IMG/VR virus record: IMGVR_UViG_3300035670_001500
Coordinates: 1-20,028 of that record
Length of the DNA stretch: 20,028 nucleotides
Direction: 5' to 3' (one strand)
DNA from: a virus
The first letter of the stretch is position 1. Each line of letters opens with the position of its first letter. Made by a program: the position numbers and the translations under genes. Of the stretch, positions 6,928 to 12,513 are shown one piece after another. The notes under the pieces were generated by a model. That model was not told the origin of the DNA. It saw nothing but the letters and a program-made list of their open reading frames with translations, and made no database searches.

Positions 6928-7142
6928 ACTAATAACAATTTGGCACGACTTGTTTTCTTAATATAATTTAGTTTCTGAGCATCAAACTTTAGTTTTTCTT
7001 TCAAAGGTTTACTAATAAGTTTAGGCACAGATTCTATTTCAATATCGTTTGTTTCACAATAAAACACAATGGCATCAATATAATTCATTGAATTGTCATG
7101 TGCTATTTTTTCCACGTCATGGGAAAACTTAGCTGCTGTCAT
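6924..7142 (-). CDS. 33: gp33-like late-transcription coactivator
   Basis: A 72-aa protein, MTAAKFSHDVEKIAHDNSMN followed by YIDAIVFYCETNDIEIESVP and KLISKPLKEKLKFDAQKLN. This is the pattern of the phage late-transcription coactivator family (T4 gp33), which bridges RNA polymerase and the gp45 clamp at late promoters. The open frame extends to 7235, but the ATG at 7142 is preferred: it has a good AGAGGA ribosome site 7 nt upstream, begins 4 nt after the exonuclease stop and matches where family homology starts. The T4-style late boxes elsewhere in the window imply that such a coactivator is needed. It overlaps the next gene by ATGA. Confidence 0.75.
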   Translation of the reverse strand: MTAAKFSHDVEKIAHDNSMNYIDAIVFYCETNDIEIESVPKLISKPLKEKLKFDAQKLNYIKKTSRAKLLLV

Positions 7143-7146
7143 AAAT

Positions 7147-7839
7147 TTATCCTCTAATGTCTCTTTCATAAGTTTGTTCGTACTCCCGAATATATTCTTG
7201 TAACTTAATAAAGTATTCTTTTTTAGGAGGGACAATACTTACTTGAGTATCGCCAGATTCACAAGCAATAATCGTAACTAATTGTTCTACCGTCAGATTA
7301 TAAAGTTCTTGGAACATACAAGCGTATGCTGTTTCTTGAACGTAATAATCATACAAATAAGACTCTTTCTTTTCTTGAGCAGATGTTTTGAAATCGATGA
7401 TCGATAACTTACCATTATATTCTGCTATACAATCCACACGACCAGCGATACGTAGAAAATCGGAATATAATGCTGCTTCTTGAAGGTATATATTATTTAT
7501 ATTATCAAGAATTTTTCGAGAGCAATTGAACATCATCCACACAAGAGGAGTGTCCTTGTATAAATCGGGATCATGTTCATTATTTAAATAATTTTCAACA
7601 AGTTTGTGATACTTATTGCCGCGGTTGGTGGATCGGTTAGAAATGTTTTGTGCTTTTTCTACACCGATCCGCCGTCGCCATTCAGAAATTACTTTCCTCT
7701 TGGTTGGATTGTTACTAATTACTGTAGTAACTGACTTGTGTTTATTGCCAGTAGGAGTAACGTAATATCTTTTCTCATCAATAGTAACCGTGTTTAGTTC
7801 TATTGGAGTGATCACATCAACATGTTGAAAAATTTTCAT
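7147..7839 (-). CDS. PD-(D/E)XK exonuclease, RecB/MGME1-like
   Basis: A 230-aa protein with the RecB-family nuclease motifs in order (numbered from the ATG at 7839): GNKYHKLVE (H78, E82), AGRVDCIA (D136), SIIDFKTS (D149, K151) and YVQETAYA (Q168). This set and the GRVD-IDFKTS spacing resemble mitochondrial MGME1 and the phage exonucleases found next to gp32 in cyanomyoviruses. It probably trims ssDNA ends in replication or recombination. It occupies the place where T4 has gene 59 (helicase loader), but I see no gp59 similarity. The ATG overlaps the phoH stop (TGATG); a TTG one codon earlier is less likely. Confidence 0.8.
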   Translation of the reverse strand: MKIFQHVDVITPIELNTVTIDEKRYYVTPTGNKHKSVTTVISNNPTKRKVISEWRRRIGVEKAQNISNRSTNRGNKYHKLVENYLNNEHDPDLYKDTPLVWMMFNCSRKILDNINNIYLQEAALYSDFLRIAGRVDCIAEYNGKLSIIDFKTSAQEKKESYLYDYYVQETAYACMFQELYNLTVEQLVTIIACESGDTQVSIVPPKKEYFIKLQEYIREYEQTYERDIRG

Positions 7840-8591
7840 CAAAATCCTAAATTCAATTTGGCAATTAGATAGTTCTTAACAAGTCCAGAGCGTACAATAT
7901 CTTGGATACCATATTCAATTGAAGCGAAATCTTCAGGCATATTCTGAAGAATTTTCATAAAGTCAATGATACCTGTTCGCTCATTTGTTCTCTGTAAATC
8001 AGACTGTCTAGCATCTCCACAGAAAATAATCTTGGTGTCTTGACCACAACGAGTGATAATAGAATCAAGCTCGTGGAAGTTCAAGTTTTGACATTCATCT
8101 ACGATAACAATAGAGTTGTCAAGTGTAGTTCCACGAAGGAACGATGTTGACCAGAAAGAAATAGTTTCTTGTGCTTTAAGATTTTCATAAAGCATTTCAA
8201 AGCTGTTATCGTCTGGCATCTCAAACATATATTTTACCATATTCTTATATGGAATTTGATATATGTCTGCTTTATCTTCATGTGTTCCAGGAAGGAATCC
8301 GATCTCTCTAGTAGCAACCAAAGAACGAACAATATAGACCTTTTGATAAGGACTGTATTCGTCAAGAACATCTTTGAGTGCTAGATAAAGAGCAACGAAA
8401 GTTTTACCTGTACCAGCACAACCATAGGCAAAAATATTTTTACCTTTGCCATACTCTTCAAACATAACACGTTGGTTATCTGTTAGAGGTTCAATATTCA
8501 GGAGATAATCCTGACTAATAGGCTTGTTTCTTTTCATTTGGCGAGAAGACATTCTTGCGCCAGGTGCTTTTTTACTACGAGATCTTGTCAT
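7839..8591 (-). CDS. phoH: PhoH-like P-loop ATPase
   Basis: A 250-aa PhoH-family ATPase. Walker A is GCAGTGKT (residues 57-64) and Walker B IVIVDE (161-166) followed by CQNL, as in PhoH. IVRSLVATREIGFLPG and CGDARQSDL are further family signatures. The N-terminus is a short basic tail (MTRSRSKKAPGARMSSRQMK). PhoH genes are widespread in marine phages; the host gene is linked to phosphate starvation, but the biochemical role in phages is not settled (an RNA-helicase-like role has been proposed). It starts directly after the upstream TAA and its stop overlaps the exonuclease ATG, inside the thyX-gp32 operon. No Pho box is apparent. Confidence 0.92.
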   Translation of the reverse strand: MTRSRSKKAPGARMSSRQMKRNKPISQDYLLNIEPLTDNQRVMFEEYGKGKNIFAYGCAGTGKTFVALYLALKDVLDEYSPYQKVYIVRSLVATREIGFLPGTHEDKADIYQIPYKNMVKYMFEMPDDNSFEMLYENLKAQETISFWSTSFLRGTTLDNSIVIVDECQNLNFHELDSIITRCGQDTKIIFCGDARQSDLQRTNERTGIIDFMKILQNMPEDFASIEYGIQDIVRSGLVKNYLIAKLNLGF

Positions 8592-8831
8592 TTACCACTC
8601 CACTGTTGAACCAGGCAATTTAGAAACGTTTTTCATTATTTCTCCCCATCCTGGGTGGGTTTTGTCCATTTTGTTTCTCCAATCTCCAACTTCTCCAACA
8701 CCAGCTACACCAGCGGTCCAGTCTTTATCCCAATCGGGATTGTCTTTTCTCCACTGATCATACTCTACCATGGACATGTAGAGTTCTTTTGTTTCGCCAG
8801 TCTCTTTATGTTTAACAGGATATGTAGGCAT
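8592..8831 (-). CDS. Small conserved cyanophage protein with MPTY start (FmdB-like N-terminus)
   Basis: A 79-aa protein, MPTYPVKHKETGETKELYMS followed by MVEYDQWRKDNPDWDKDWTA. The MPTY- beginning and beta-hairpin/WRKDNP region resemble the FmdB zinc-ribbon family, but the zinc-binding cysteines are absent, so it would be a degenerate ribbon. Similar short proteins accompany phoH in cyanophages as I recall. The ATG at 8831 overlaps the thyX TAA (TAATG) and is preferred to a GTG three codons earlier. Function unknown. Confidence 0.7.
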   Translation of the reverse strand: MPTYPVKHKETGETKELYMSMVEYDQWRKDNPDWDKDWTAGVAGVGEVGDWRNKMDKTHPGWGEIMKNVSKLPGSTVEW

Positions 8832-9493
8832 TATGTCCACCCCAAAGCTTCAGCACAAGTAGGAAATTGACCAGCAAAAATACATTGACATTCTTTAGCA
8901 ATATCCATGTGTTCTTTCTGGGTGCCATTGGCACTTCTCAATTCTATATAGTGGATCCACGAACGAACAGATCCTGTCATGTAGATTCTAGTTGGTGTTG
9001 CCAATGGAAGAACGAATCTGGCACACTCTTTGGCAACTCCCATCTCCAAGAGGCGCTTGTAGAGGTTGTTGGCAGCGGTGAAGTGCTCAGCAATCTCGGT
9101 CTGAAACTTCAGTTTCACATAGTCTCCAAGATCGTCAGTAGAGTTCTGACGATTCTTTGTGTCCTGGCGACGAAGATCGGGAACAGGAATATTTTCAGTG
9201 ATCAGATTCGTATCAGCATAGCGTTGTGAAAACTCTTGGAATGTAAACGAACGATGCCTCAGAATCTGTGCTGCAATACCACGACTGGTTTCAATCTCCA
9301 ACGTCATGTGTGCCTGCTCAAATACTGACCAATGATTATGCTTGATGCAATACTTGAGCAGGCCAGCGACGTTAGGATTCTCCTGATTCGATGGGTTGCT
9401 CACTCTCGCTACATACCCCATCATCTTCTCCGCTTCGGGAGTCACTGATATTAGTCGGACGGGGGAGTTCTTCAAATTTGTATCCAAATCCAT
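8831..9493 (-). CDS. thyX: ThyX flavin-dependent thymidylate synthase
   Basis: A 220-aa FAD-dependent thymidylate synthase, converting dUMP to dTMP with methylene-tetrahydrofolate and NADPH. The signature RHRX7S is present as RHRSFTFQEFS (R79-S89), with HWSVFEQAHMTLEIET before it and RSWIHYIELRSANGTQKEHM near the C-terminus for dUMP/FAD binding. It supplies dTMP for phage DNA synthesis. The ATG at 9493 has no obvious ribosome site and lies 122 nt inside the preceding ORF, so translation may depend on coupling; family homology starts at about residue 12 (VRLISVTP), so a later non-ATG start cannot be excluded. Confidence 0.95.
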   Translation of the reverse strand: MDLDTNLKNSPVRLISVTPEAEKMMGYVARVSNPSNQENPNVAGLLKYCIKHNHWSVFEQAHMTLEIETSRGIAAQILRHRSFTFQEFSQRYADTNLITENIPVPDLRRQDTKNRQNSTDDLGDYVKLKFQTEIAEHFTAANNLYKRLLEMGVAKECARFVLPLATPTRIYMTGSVRSWIHYIELRSANGTQKEHMDIAKECQCIFAGQFPTCAEALGWT

Positions 9494-9656
9494 ATGCTGA
9501 TTTATTACGTGTTTGTACTAGTTGACGGAGTTTTTTAGCTTGATAGAGTTCCTTTTTTATTTTAGCATACTCTTCGTTGTCATACAAATGACTTTTATCG
9601 ACAGCATTTTGTAACCAACGAATGTATTGTTTAAGATTCTGTGGTGTTTGTGTCAT
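9372..9656 (-). CDS. 94-aa hypothetical protein overlapping thyX
   Basis: The N-terminal 60 residues form a charged helical segment (NLKQYIRWLQNAVDKSHLYD and AKIKKELYQAKKLRQLVQTR), and the C-terminal 40, read within thyX in another frame, are acidic and serine-rich, as if unconstrained. It is the first gene of the leftward operon to gp32, and its ATG lies about 20 nt after a clear promoter (9677-9705), giving a very short leader without a Shine-Dalgarno. No family is recognised. Codon-level reality is supported by promoter position and by the lack of any other ORF here. Confidence 0.6.
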   Translation of the reverse strand: MTQTPQNLKQYIRWLQNAVDKSHLYDNEEYAKIKKELYQAKKLRQLVQTRNKSAYGFGYKFEELPRPTNISDSRSGEDDGVCSESEQPIESGES

Positions 9657-9676
9657 ACTTTTGTTCGACTCATAAC

Positions 9677-9714
9677 ATTTTACTATGAAAAAAGGAGGGT
9701 GTCAACCCTCCTTT
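9677..9714 (-). promoter_or_regulatory. Composite terminator/promoter (ends DUF4278 gene, starts thyX-gp32 operon)
   Basis: A perfect 10-bp stem AAAGGAGGGT/ACCCTCCTTT (9714-9705 with 9700-9691) and TTTTTT on the minus strand form a terminator 5 nt after the DUF4278-type stop. The same bases hold TTGACA (9705-9700), a 17-nt spacer consisting of the hairpin arm and T-tract, and TAAAAT (9682-9677). Confidence 0.75.
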
Positions 9715-9718
9715 CAAA

Positions 9719-9868
9719 TCAATATCTTGTTGCCATATGGTATTGTGCTTCTTGAAGCTTCTTTTCCTTTTCCATTTGTTTACGGATGATTGGAAGCCAA
9801 TTTGCTACAATTTGTTCTTTATTAATTTCAGTATCGTATTTGATACCACGATAAGTTGCTTGTGACAT
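9719..9868 (-). CDS. 49-aa DUF4278-type peptide under riboswitch control
   Basis: A short ORF, MSQATYRGIKYDTEINKEQI then a helix ending KEKKLQEAQYHMATRY. The N-terminal TYRGIKYD matches the YRG-x-Y core of DUF4278, a cyanobacterial small-protein family that includes the PII-interacting regulator PirA. The remainder is a lysine/glutamate helix and is shorter than PirA. It has an excellent AAGGAG ribosome site 8 nt before the ATG, a leader resembling a glutamine riboswitch, its own promoter and its own terminator, making a self-contained transcription unit. A role in altering host nitrogen or carbon control is an inference from the family and the leader. Confidence 0.8.
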   Translation of the reverse strand: MSQATYRGIKYDTEINKEQIVANWLPIIRKQMEKEKKLQEAQYHMATRY

Positions 9869-9899
9869 TAGGGTTCTCCTTAGTGGTTTAGGTTAAAGA

Positions 9900-9994
9900 G
9901 CGTTCCTTCAGTCGGCTTTTGCGTTCGCTATTTCCGAATAGCGAATGAACGATCCGTTCCGAGTCGGCTTACTTCCGTCCCAATGGGATGAACG
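9900..9994 (-). ncRNA. Glutamine-riboswitch-like leader (glnA / Downstream-peptide family)
   Basis: The minus strand reads CGTTCATCCCATTGGGACGG then AAGTAAGC and ends in GAAGGAACGC. These are the conserved blocks of the glnA and Downstream-peptide RNAs: CGUUCA, a P2 hairpin, GGACGGAAGUARG and GAAGGAACGC, with a CGUUC/GAACG P1. A second CGTTCA with a 9-bp hairpin (9945-9924) sits inside, and AAGCCGACT occurs twice (9970-9962, 9918-9910), so the element is either expanded or two partial units in tandem. It begins at the predicted transcription start and ends 31 nt before the peptide ATG. Confidence 0.75.
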
Positions 9995-10002
9995 TACTAA
10001 TA

Positions 10003-10047
10003 ATTATAACAGATATTTTGTAAAATAAGATACAGTTTTTACAAAAT
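10003..10047 (-). promoter_or_regulatory. Extended -10 promoter for the riboswitch-peptide unit, with AT-rich hairpin
   Basis: TGTTATAAT (extended -10; TATAAT at 10008-10003) places the transcript start at about 9996, just before the riboswitch. The -35 region is weak. A perfect 11-bp inverted repeat, ATTTTGTAAAA/TTTTACAAAAT (10047-10037 and 10025-10015), follows the speD stop directly, with the -35 region in its loop. It lacks a T-tract and so may be only a weak terminator. Confidence 0.6.
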
Positions 10048-10048
10048 T

Positions 10049-10384
10049 TCAACGTCTCACGATAAGTTGTTTACTTCTTCCATATCCTTTCACACCCTCA
10101 GCAATAAACTCCCCAGCAAGTTCTGAGCTACAATTGCCACAGGTGAACACATCTACTGCTGCTTGTCCTTTCTCTGGCCAAGTATGAATGCTTATATGAC
10201 TCTCTGCTAGCAAACAAAATGCTGTTACTCCACAAGGTTCGAACTTATGAGATTCTGTTTTTAGTAAAGTAGCTCCAGCAATTTTTGCTGCTTCTTCTAA
10301 TAGTTGCTTCAAATAATTTTCATCATTCAAAGTATTACTATCGCAGTTATAAAGATCGAGTAGATAATGTTCTCCAAGCATCAT
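10049..10384 (-). CDS. speD: S-adenosylmethionine decarboxylase proenzyme (SpeD)
   Basis: A 111-aa class 1 AdoMet decarboxylase, which makes the aminopropyl donor for spermidine synthesis. The self-cleavage site is clear: LLAESHISIHTWPE, cut between E61 and S62 so that S62 becomes the pyruvoyl group, with H67 nearby and the conserved catalytic cysteine in DVFTCGNC (C82). The N-terminal GEHYLLDLYNCD also matches. The ATG at 10384 overlaps the upstream TGA (ATGA) and is chosen over a TTG three codons earlier; the next codon is also ATG. speD is a recurrent auxiliary gene in cyanomyoviruses, perhaps providing polyamines for packaging DNA or protecting photosystem II. Confidence 0.93.
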   Translation of the reverse strand: MMLGEHYLLDLYNCDSNTLNDENYLKQLLEEAAKIAGATLLKTESHKFEPCGVTAFCLLAESHISIHTWPEKGQAAVDVFTCGNCSSELAGEFIAEGVKGYGRSKQLIVRR

Positions 10385-10629
10385 ACCAACCAAAATAAGT
10401 TTTCTTTTAATCGATTACACTTCCGTATTTTAATGTCATAACCATTATCCATTAGTAATCTACAGTCAGATATGGCTTCTTTTACACTAGAATAAAAATA
10501 AACTTGATCGTAATATGTCGTAGAAATCGGAGTGCCATTTTTATTAATTCTTCTCAGAACTTTAGGATTTGATGGATCCGATACTTTCCAATATTGAATA
10601 CAAAAAGTATTTTTAGTACTGCCTGCCAT
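10381..10629 (-). CDS. 82-aa hypothetical protein upstream of speD
   Basis: A small protein, MAGSTKNTFCIQYWKVSDPS followed by beta-rich sequence and a CRLLMDNGYDIKIRK segment. No domain is recognised; the strand-helix-strand pattern suggests a compact alpha/beta fold. Both ends overlap neighbours (TAATG with the upstream gene, ATGA with speD), which supports its being translated as part of the operon. Confidence 0.65.
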   Translation of the reverse strand: MAGSTKNTFCIQYWKVSDPSNPKVLRRINKNGTPISTTYYDQVYFYSSVKEAISDCRLLMDNGYDIKIRKCNRLKENLFWLV

Positions 10630-10880
10630 TATTTTTTCTTCTTAGATGAATTACTCCACAATTTAGGATTGACACGACCTTCTGTTTGTTTCCAGCCCAC
10701 TAATCCTTCCCTATATTTATCCCAATAATAATCAAACATATCAACTCTCTTATCACTAATTACAATATCGTAACTAGGTTCATTGTCATTGTAATATGTG
10801 ACAATGTATGTATTATATGGCAGTGTTCTATCATCTGCCAATGATGGATCACAGTTTTGATGTAAAATTCTAATACTCAA
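10629..10880 (-). CDS. 83-aa hypothetical protein with TTG start
   Basis: The protein ends in a basic SSKKKK tail and has a NTYIVTYYNDNEPSYDIVIS beta-hairpin and a tryptophan-rich DYYWDKYREGLVGWKQTEGR helix. The start is a TTG at 10880: it overlaps the upstream TGA by TTGA, and GGGGAGG sits 6 nt upstream, a near-perfect ribosome site; the next ATG would remove over half the protein. No family is recognised. The WDKYREGLVGWKQTEGRVNP region looks like a conserved surface. Confidence 0.65.
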   Translation of the reverse strand: MSIRILHQNCDPSLADDRTLPYNTYIVTYYNDNEPSYDIVISDKRVDMFDYYWDKYREGLVGWKQTEGRVNPKLWSNSSKKKK

Positions 10881-11311
10881 CTACGTCCTCCCCATTTAAT
10901 TTGTGGGAAAGCTTCTTCAACACAAGCTTTAGTAATTTTATATTTCTTTCCGAGAAGTTTATCCTTTGCTAGTATAAGAACATTTGCTTCACTTTCATGA
11001 AGACCTTCTAGCATTTGAATAAACAAAGATTCTCTCTTTGATTGTTGTAGCGAATTAGATCCACCCTTAAAGAACAGATACAGTTTACGATACTCTTGTT
11101 CTAGAACTGTGTGATCTGTTCCAGCTGGAGCATCATTAGGGACAAATGGAACCTCCCCAACAGGAAGCATAGAGATAACACTATCATCAAAATTGACGAT
11201 AAGAATTGATCTTAGTGCTGGGGTATTGTGCTCGTGTAAAAGTTTAATTTTTTCTGCCTTTGTTTTGGCATTACTTACTTTTTGTAGCACTTCAGAAATT
11301 AATAGTTTCAT
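10877..11311 (-). CDS. DUF6433-like conserved cyanophage protein
   Basis: A 144-aa protein, MKLLISEVLQKVSNAKTKAE with LHEHNTPALRSILIVNFDDS and a C-terminus VEEAFPQIKWGGRS. I recognise the pattern as a protein nearly universal in T4-like cyanophages and labelled DUF6433. It is helical with an ESLFIQMLEGLHESEA stretch. The C-terminal KWGGRS is followed by the TTGA overlap with the next gene. No ribosome site is apparent before the ATG; a TATAAT lies about 10 nt upstream but would give an almost leaderless RNA. Function is unknown. Confidence 0.75.
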   Translation of the reverse strand: MKLLISEVLQKVSNAKTKAEKIKLLHEHNTPALRSILIVNFDDSVISMLPVGEVPFVPNDAPAGTDHTVLEQEYRKLYLFFKGGSNSLQQSKRESLFIQMLEGLHESEANVLILAKDKLLGKKYKITKACVEEAFPQIKWGGRS

Positions 11312-11350
11312 TTTGAATTATTATAAAGGGATAATGTACAGTAAATTTAT

Positions 11351-11575
11351 TTAGTCTTCGTATTCTTCTTCATCTTCTTCAACAAATCTCACCGATAATA
11401 GTTCTTCGTTTATAACGATACCATCTTCATCATACATTTCTGGATGTAGATAGTTATCATCTGGAGAGAGAACATTATAAAAGAAATCATTCGCCGTCCA
11501 ACCTATTGTTATGCCAACGATAAAAAATAAACCAGTGATTAGTGTTGAGAAAAAAAGAATTACTGGGGTTGACAT
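11351..11575 (-). CDS. 74-aa single-pass membrane protein with acidic tail
   Basis: Residues 5-28 (VILFFSTLITGLFFIVGITI and beyond) form one hydrophobic segment, followed by a soluble part ending in the acidic EEDEEEYED. This predicts an N-terminal membrane anchor with a 45-residue acidic domain. AGGAGT sits 9 nt before the ATG. Function unknown; small membrane proteins like this are common in the auxiliary regions of cyanophages. Confidence 0.65.
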   Translation of the reverse strand: MSTPVILFFSTLITGLFFIVGITIGWTANDFFYNVLSPDDNYLHPEMYDEDGIVINEELLSVRFVEEDEEEYED

Positions 11576-11594
11576 AATAGTACTCCTAGGAAAA

Positions 11595-11750
11595 TTATTT
11601 TCCTCCCCAAGTTATCTCCAATTTGAAATTGAATGTTCTTTTTAGGAAGGAAAGTGTTTTACTTAATCTGAAACCCTTAGGTTCTGGTTCCTTTTTATCC
11701 CTCCTGAGCATGAGCTCTACACCTTTATTTATCTCCAAATCATTACTCAT
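11595..11750 (-). CDS. 51-aa basic hypothetical protein
   Basis: A short ORF: MSNDLEINKGVELMLRRDKK, a proline-containing linker, then FRLSKTLSFLKRTFNFKLEI and a TWGGK end. It is strongly basic and may form an amphipathic helix. The ATG overlaps the glutaredoxin stop (ATGA at 11750-11747), which supports expression by translational coupling. No family recognised. Confidence 0.6.
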   Translation of the reverse strand: MSNDLEINKGVELMLRRDKKEPEPKGFRLSKTLSFLKRTFNFKLEITWGGK

Positions 11751-11998
11751 GATCTCTTCGAAGATACCAAACCTTTTTCTACAAAATACTTTACTGCTTC
11801 TGTTACACCACCAATATATTGCTCATCAATCGTCATGATGGGATATCCAGTAGCAGAAGGAAACTTTTGTTTGAATTCTTCTCTAGTGAAATCTCTATCT
11901 AATAATTGTTCTGTATACTCCAGATTAGATCTCTTAAGTAGCTCCTTTATCTTTACACAATAATGGCAACCAGTCAAAGTATAAATTTTAATGTCCAT
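11747..11998 (-). CDS. Glutaredoxin
   Basis: An 83-aa glutaredoxin with dithiol active site TGCHYC (C11, C14), the cis-proline segment GYPIMTID (P53) and the glutathione-binding IGG motif (62-64), in a complete thioredoxin fold. It probably reduces phage or host ribonucleotide reductase, like T4 NrdC, or other thiols during infection. It has its own sigma70-type promoter (12020-12047) inside the preceding small gene, and it heads a chain of small ORFs. The ATG at 11998 follows a short leader. Confidence 0.9.
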   Translation of the reverse strand: MDIKIYTLTGCHYCVKIKELLKRSNLEYTEQLLDRDFTREEFKQKFPSATGYPIMTIDEQYIGGVTEAVKYFVEKGLVSSKRS

Positions 11999-12019
11999 AC
12001 TAAATGTCGTCTTTCACAC

Positions 12020-12047
12020 ATTATAGCACGGGATAAGCATGTGTCAA
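12020..12047 (-). promoter_or_regulatory. Glutaredoxin promoter inside the upstream 30-aa gene
   Basis: TTGACA (12047-12042), 16 nt, TATAAT (12025-12020). The hexamers encode Leu-Thr and, with the last codon, the TAA stop of the small membrane peptide. GGGAT/ATCCC (12050-12046 and 12033-12029) can pair around the -35, a weak version of the hairpin seen at other promoters here. Confidence 0.7.
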
Positions 12048-12113
12048 TCCCCAGTACATAAAGTAACCAATAATCCCAAACATAATTGCTGCTTTAATTA
12101 AAGTATTAAGCAT
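12021..12113 (-). CDS. 30-aa membrane peptide
   Basis: MLNTLIKAAIMFGIIGYFMY followed by WGLTHAYPVL: one hydrophobic helix with a short tail. GAGG lies 3 nt before the ATG, and the first 8 nt overlap the end of the preceding gene. The tail codons double as the glutaredoxin promoter. It resembles other tiny membrane peptides of cyanophages and photosystem low-mass subunits in size only; function unknown. Confidence 0.55.
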   Translation of the reverse strand: MLNTLIKAAIMFGIIGYFMYWGLTHAYPVL

Positions 12114-12324
12114 ATTCCTCGTAGAGATTTTTTAATTCTGTATCAACCGAAGTCAAACTATCTAATGGCGGTTGATAATTGTTCTTAATTAAATCATCAA
12201 TAAACTCATAGACTCTAGATGTAATTGTTATATTATTTCTCACAAAAGATGATAAAAGAAAATGTCTTCTTTGCCACAATTCATCACGTTTTTGCCAATT
12301 TGCTGGTTTAATCTGGGTGATCAT
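12106..12324 (-). CDS. 72-aa hypothetical protein
   Basis: Begins MITQIKPANWQKRDELWQRR and continues as basic helices, with an LTSVDTELKNLYEEYA end. The frame is open to 12363, but the ATG at 12324 has GAGG 6 nt upstream while the earlier ATG has no ribosome site. The gene overlaps the previous ORF by 17 nt and the next by 8 nt. The tryptophan/arginine-rich start could bind nucleic acid; no family is recognised. Confidence 0.6.
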   Translation of the reverse strand: MITQIKPANWQKRDELWQRRHFLLSSFVRNNITITSRVYEFIDDLIKNNYQPPLDSLTSVDTELKNLYEEYA

Positions 12325-12421
12325 CTTCGTCCTCGTAAGTAGATGGTTCTTCAAATAGCTCATCCATTTTTTGTCGTAAGACTCTCTCTTGTAATTTTTG
12401 TAAATCTTCTTCTGTGATCAT
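12308..12421 (-). CDS. 37-aa acidic hypothetical peptide
   Basis: MITEEDLQKLQERVLRQKMD followed by an acidic EDEDDHPD tail: a short helix and disordered end. It is the first ORF after a putative promoter at 12433-12460 and overlaps the next gene by 17 nt. Ribosome site is poor. It is supported mainly by position and helix-like composition. Confidence 0.45.
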   Translation of the reverse strand: MITEEDLQKLQERVLRQKMDELFEEPSTYEDEDDHPD

Positions 12422-12432
12422 TCTACGGCATT

Positions 12433-12460
12433 AGTATACAACTATCTATAAATTTTACAA
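12433..12460 (-). promoter_or_regulatory. Putative promoter for the 12421-11351 small-gene cluster
   Basis: TTGTAA (12460-12455), 16 nt, TATACT (12438-12433). The -35 is 4/6 to consensus. It follows directly after the T-tract of the psbA terminator, continuing the terminator-then-promoter pattern of this genome. Confidence 0.5.
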
Positions 12461-12461
12461 T

Positions 12462-12488
12462 AAAAAACCCCGACTTTCGTCAGGGTTT
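12462..12488 (-). terminator. psbA terminator
   Basis: Stem AAACCCTGAC/GTCGGGGTTT with one C/A mismatch and a GAAA tetraloop on the minus strand, followed by a run of T (overlapping the stem end, to 12462). It lies 25 nt after the psbA stop. Confidence 0.85.
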
Positions 12489-12513
12489 AAAGTTAATTAA
12501 GAGATCTTAATTA

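Noticed and set aside
7143-7235. N-terminal extension of gp33 overlapping the exonuclease
   Set aside because: The internal ATG at 7142 has the ribosome site, and family similarity starts there.
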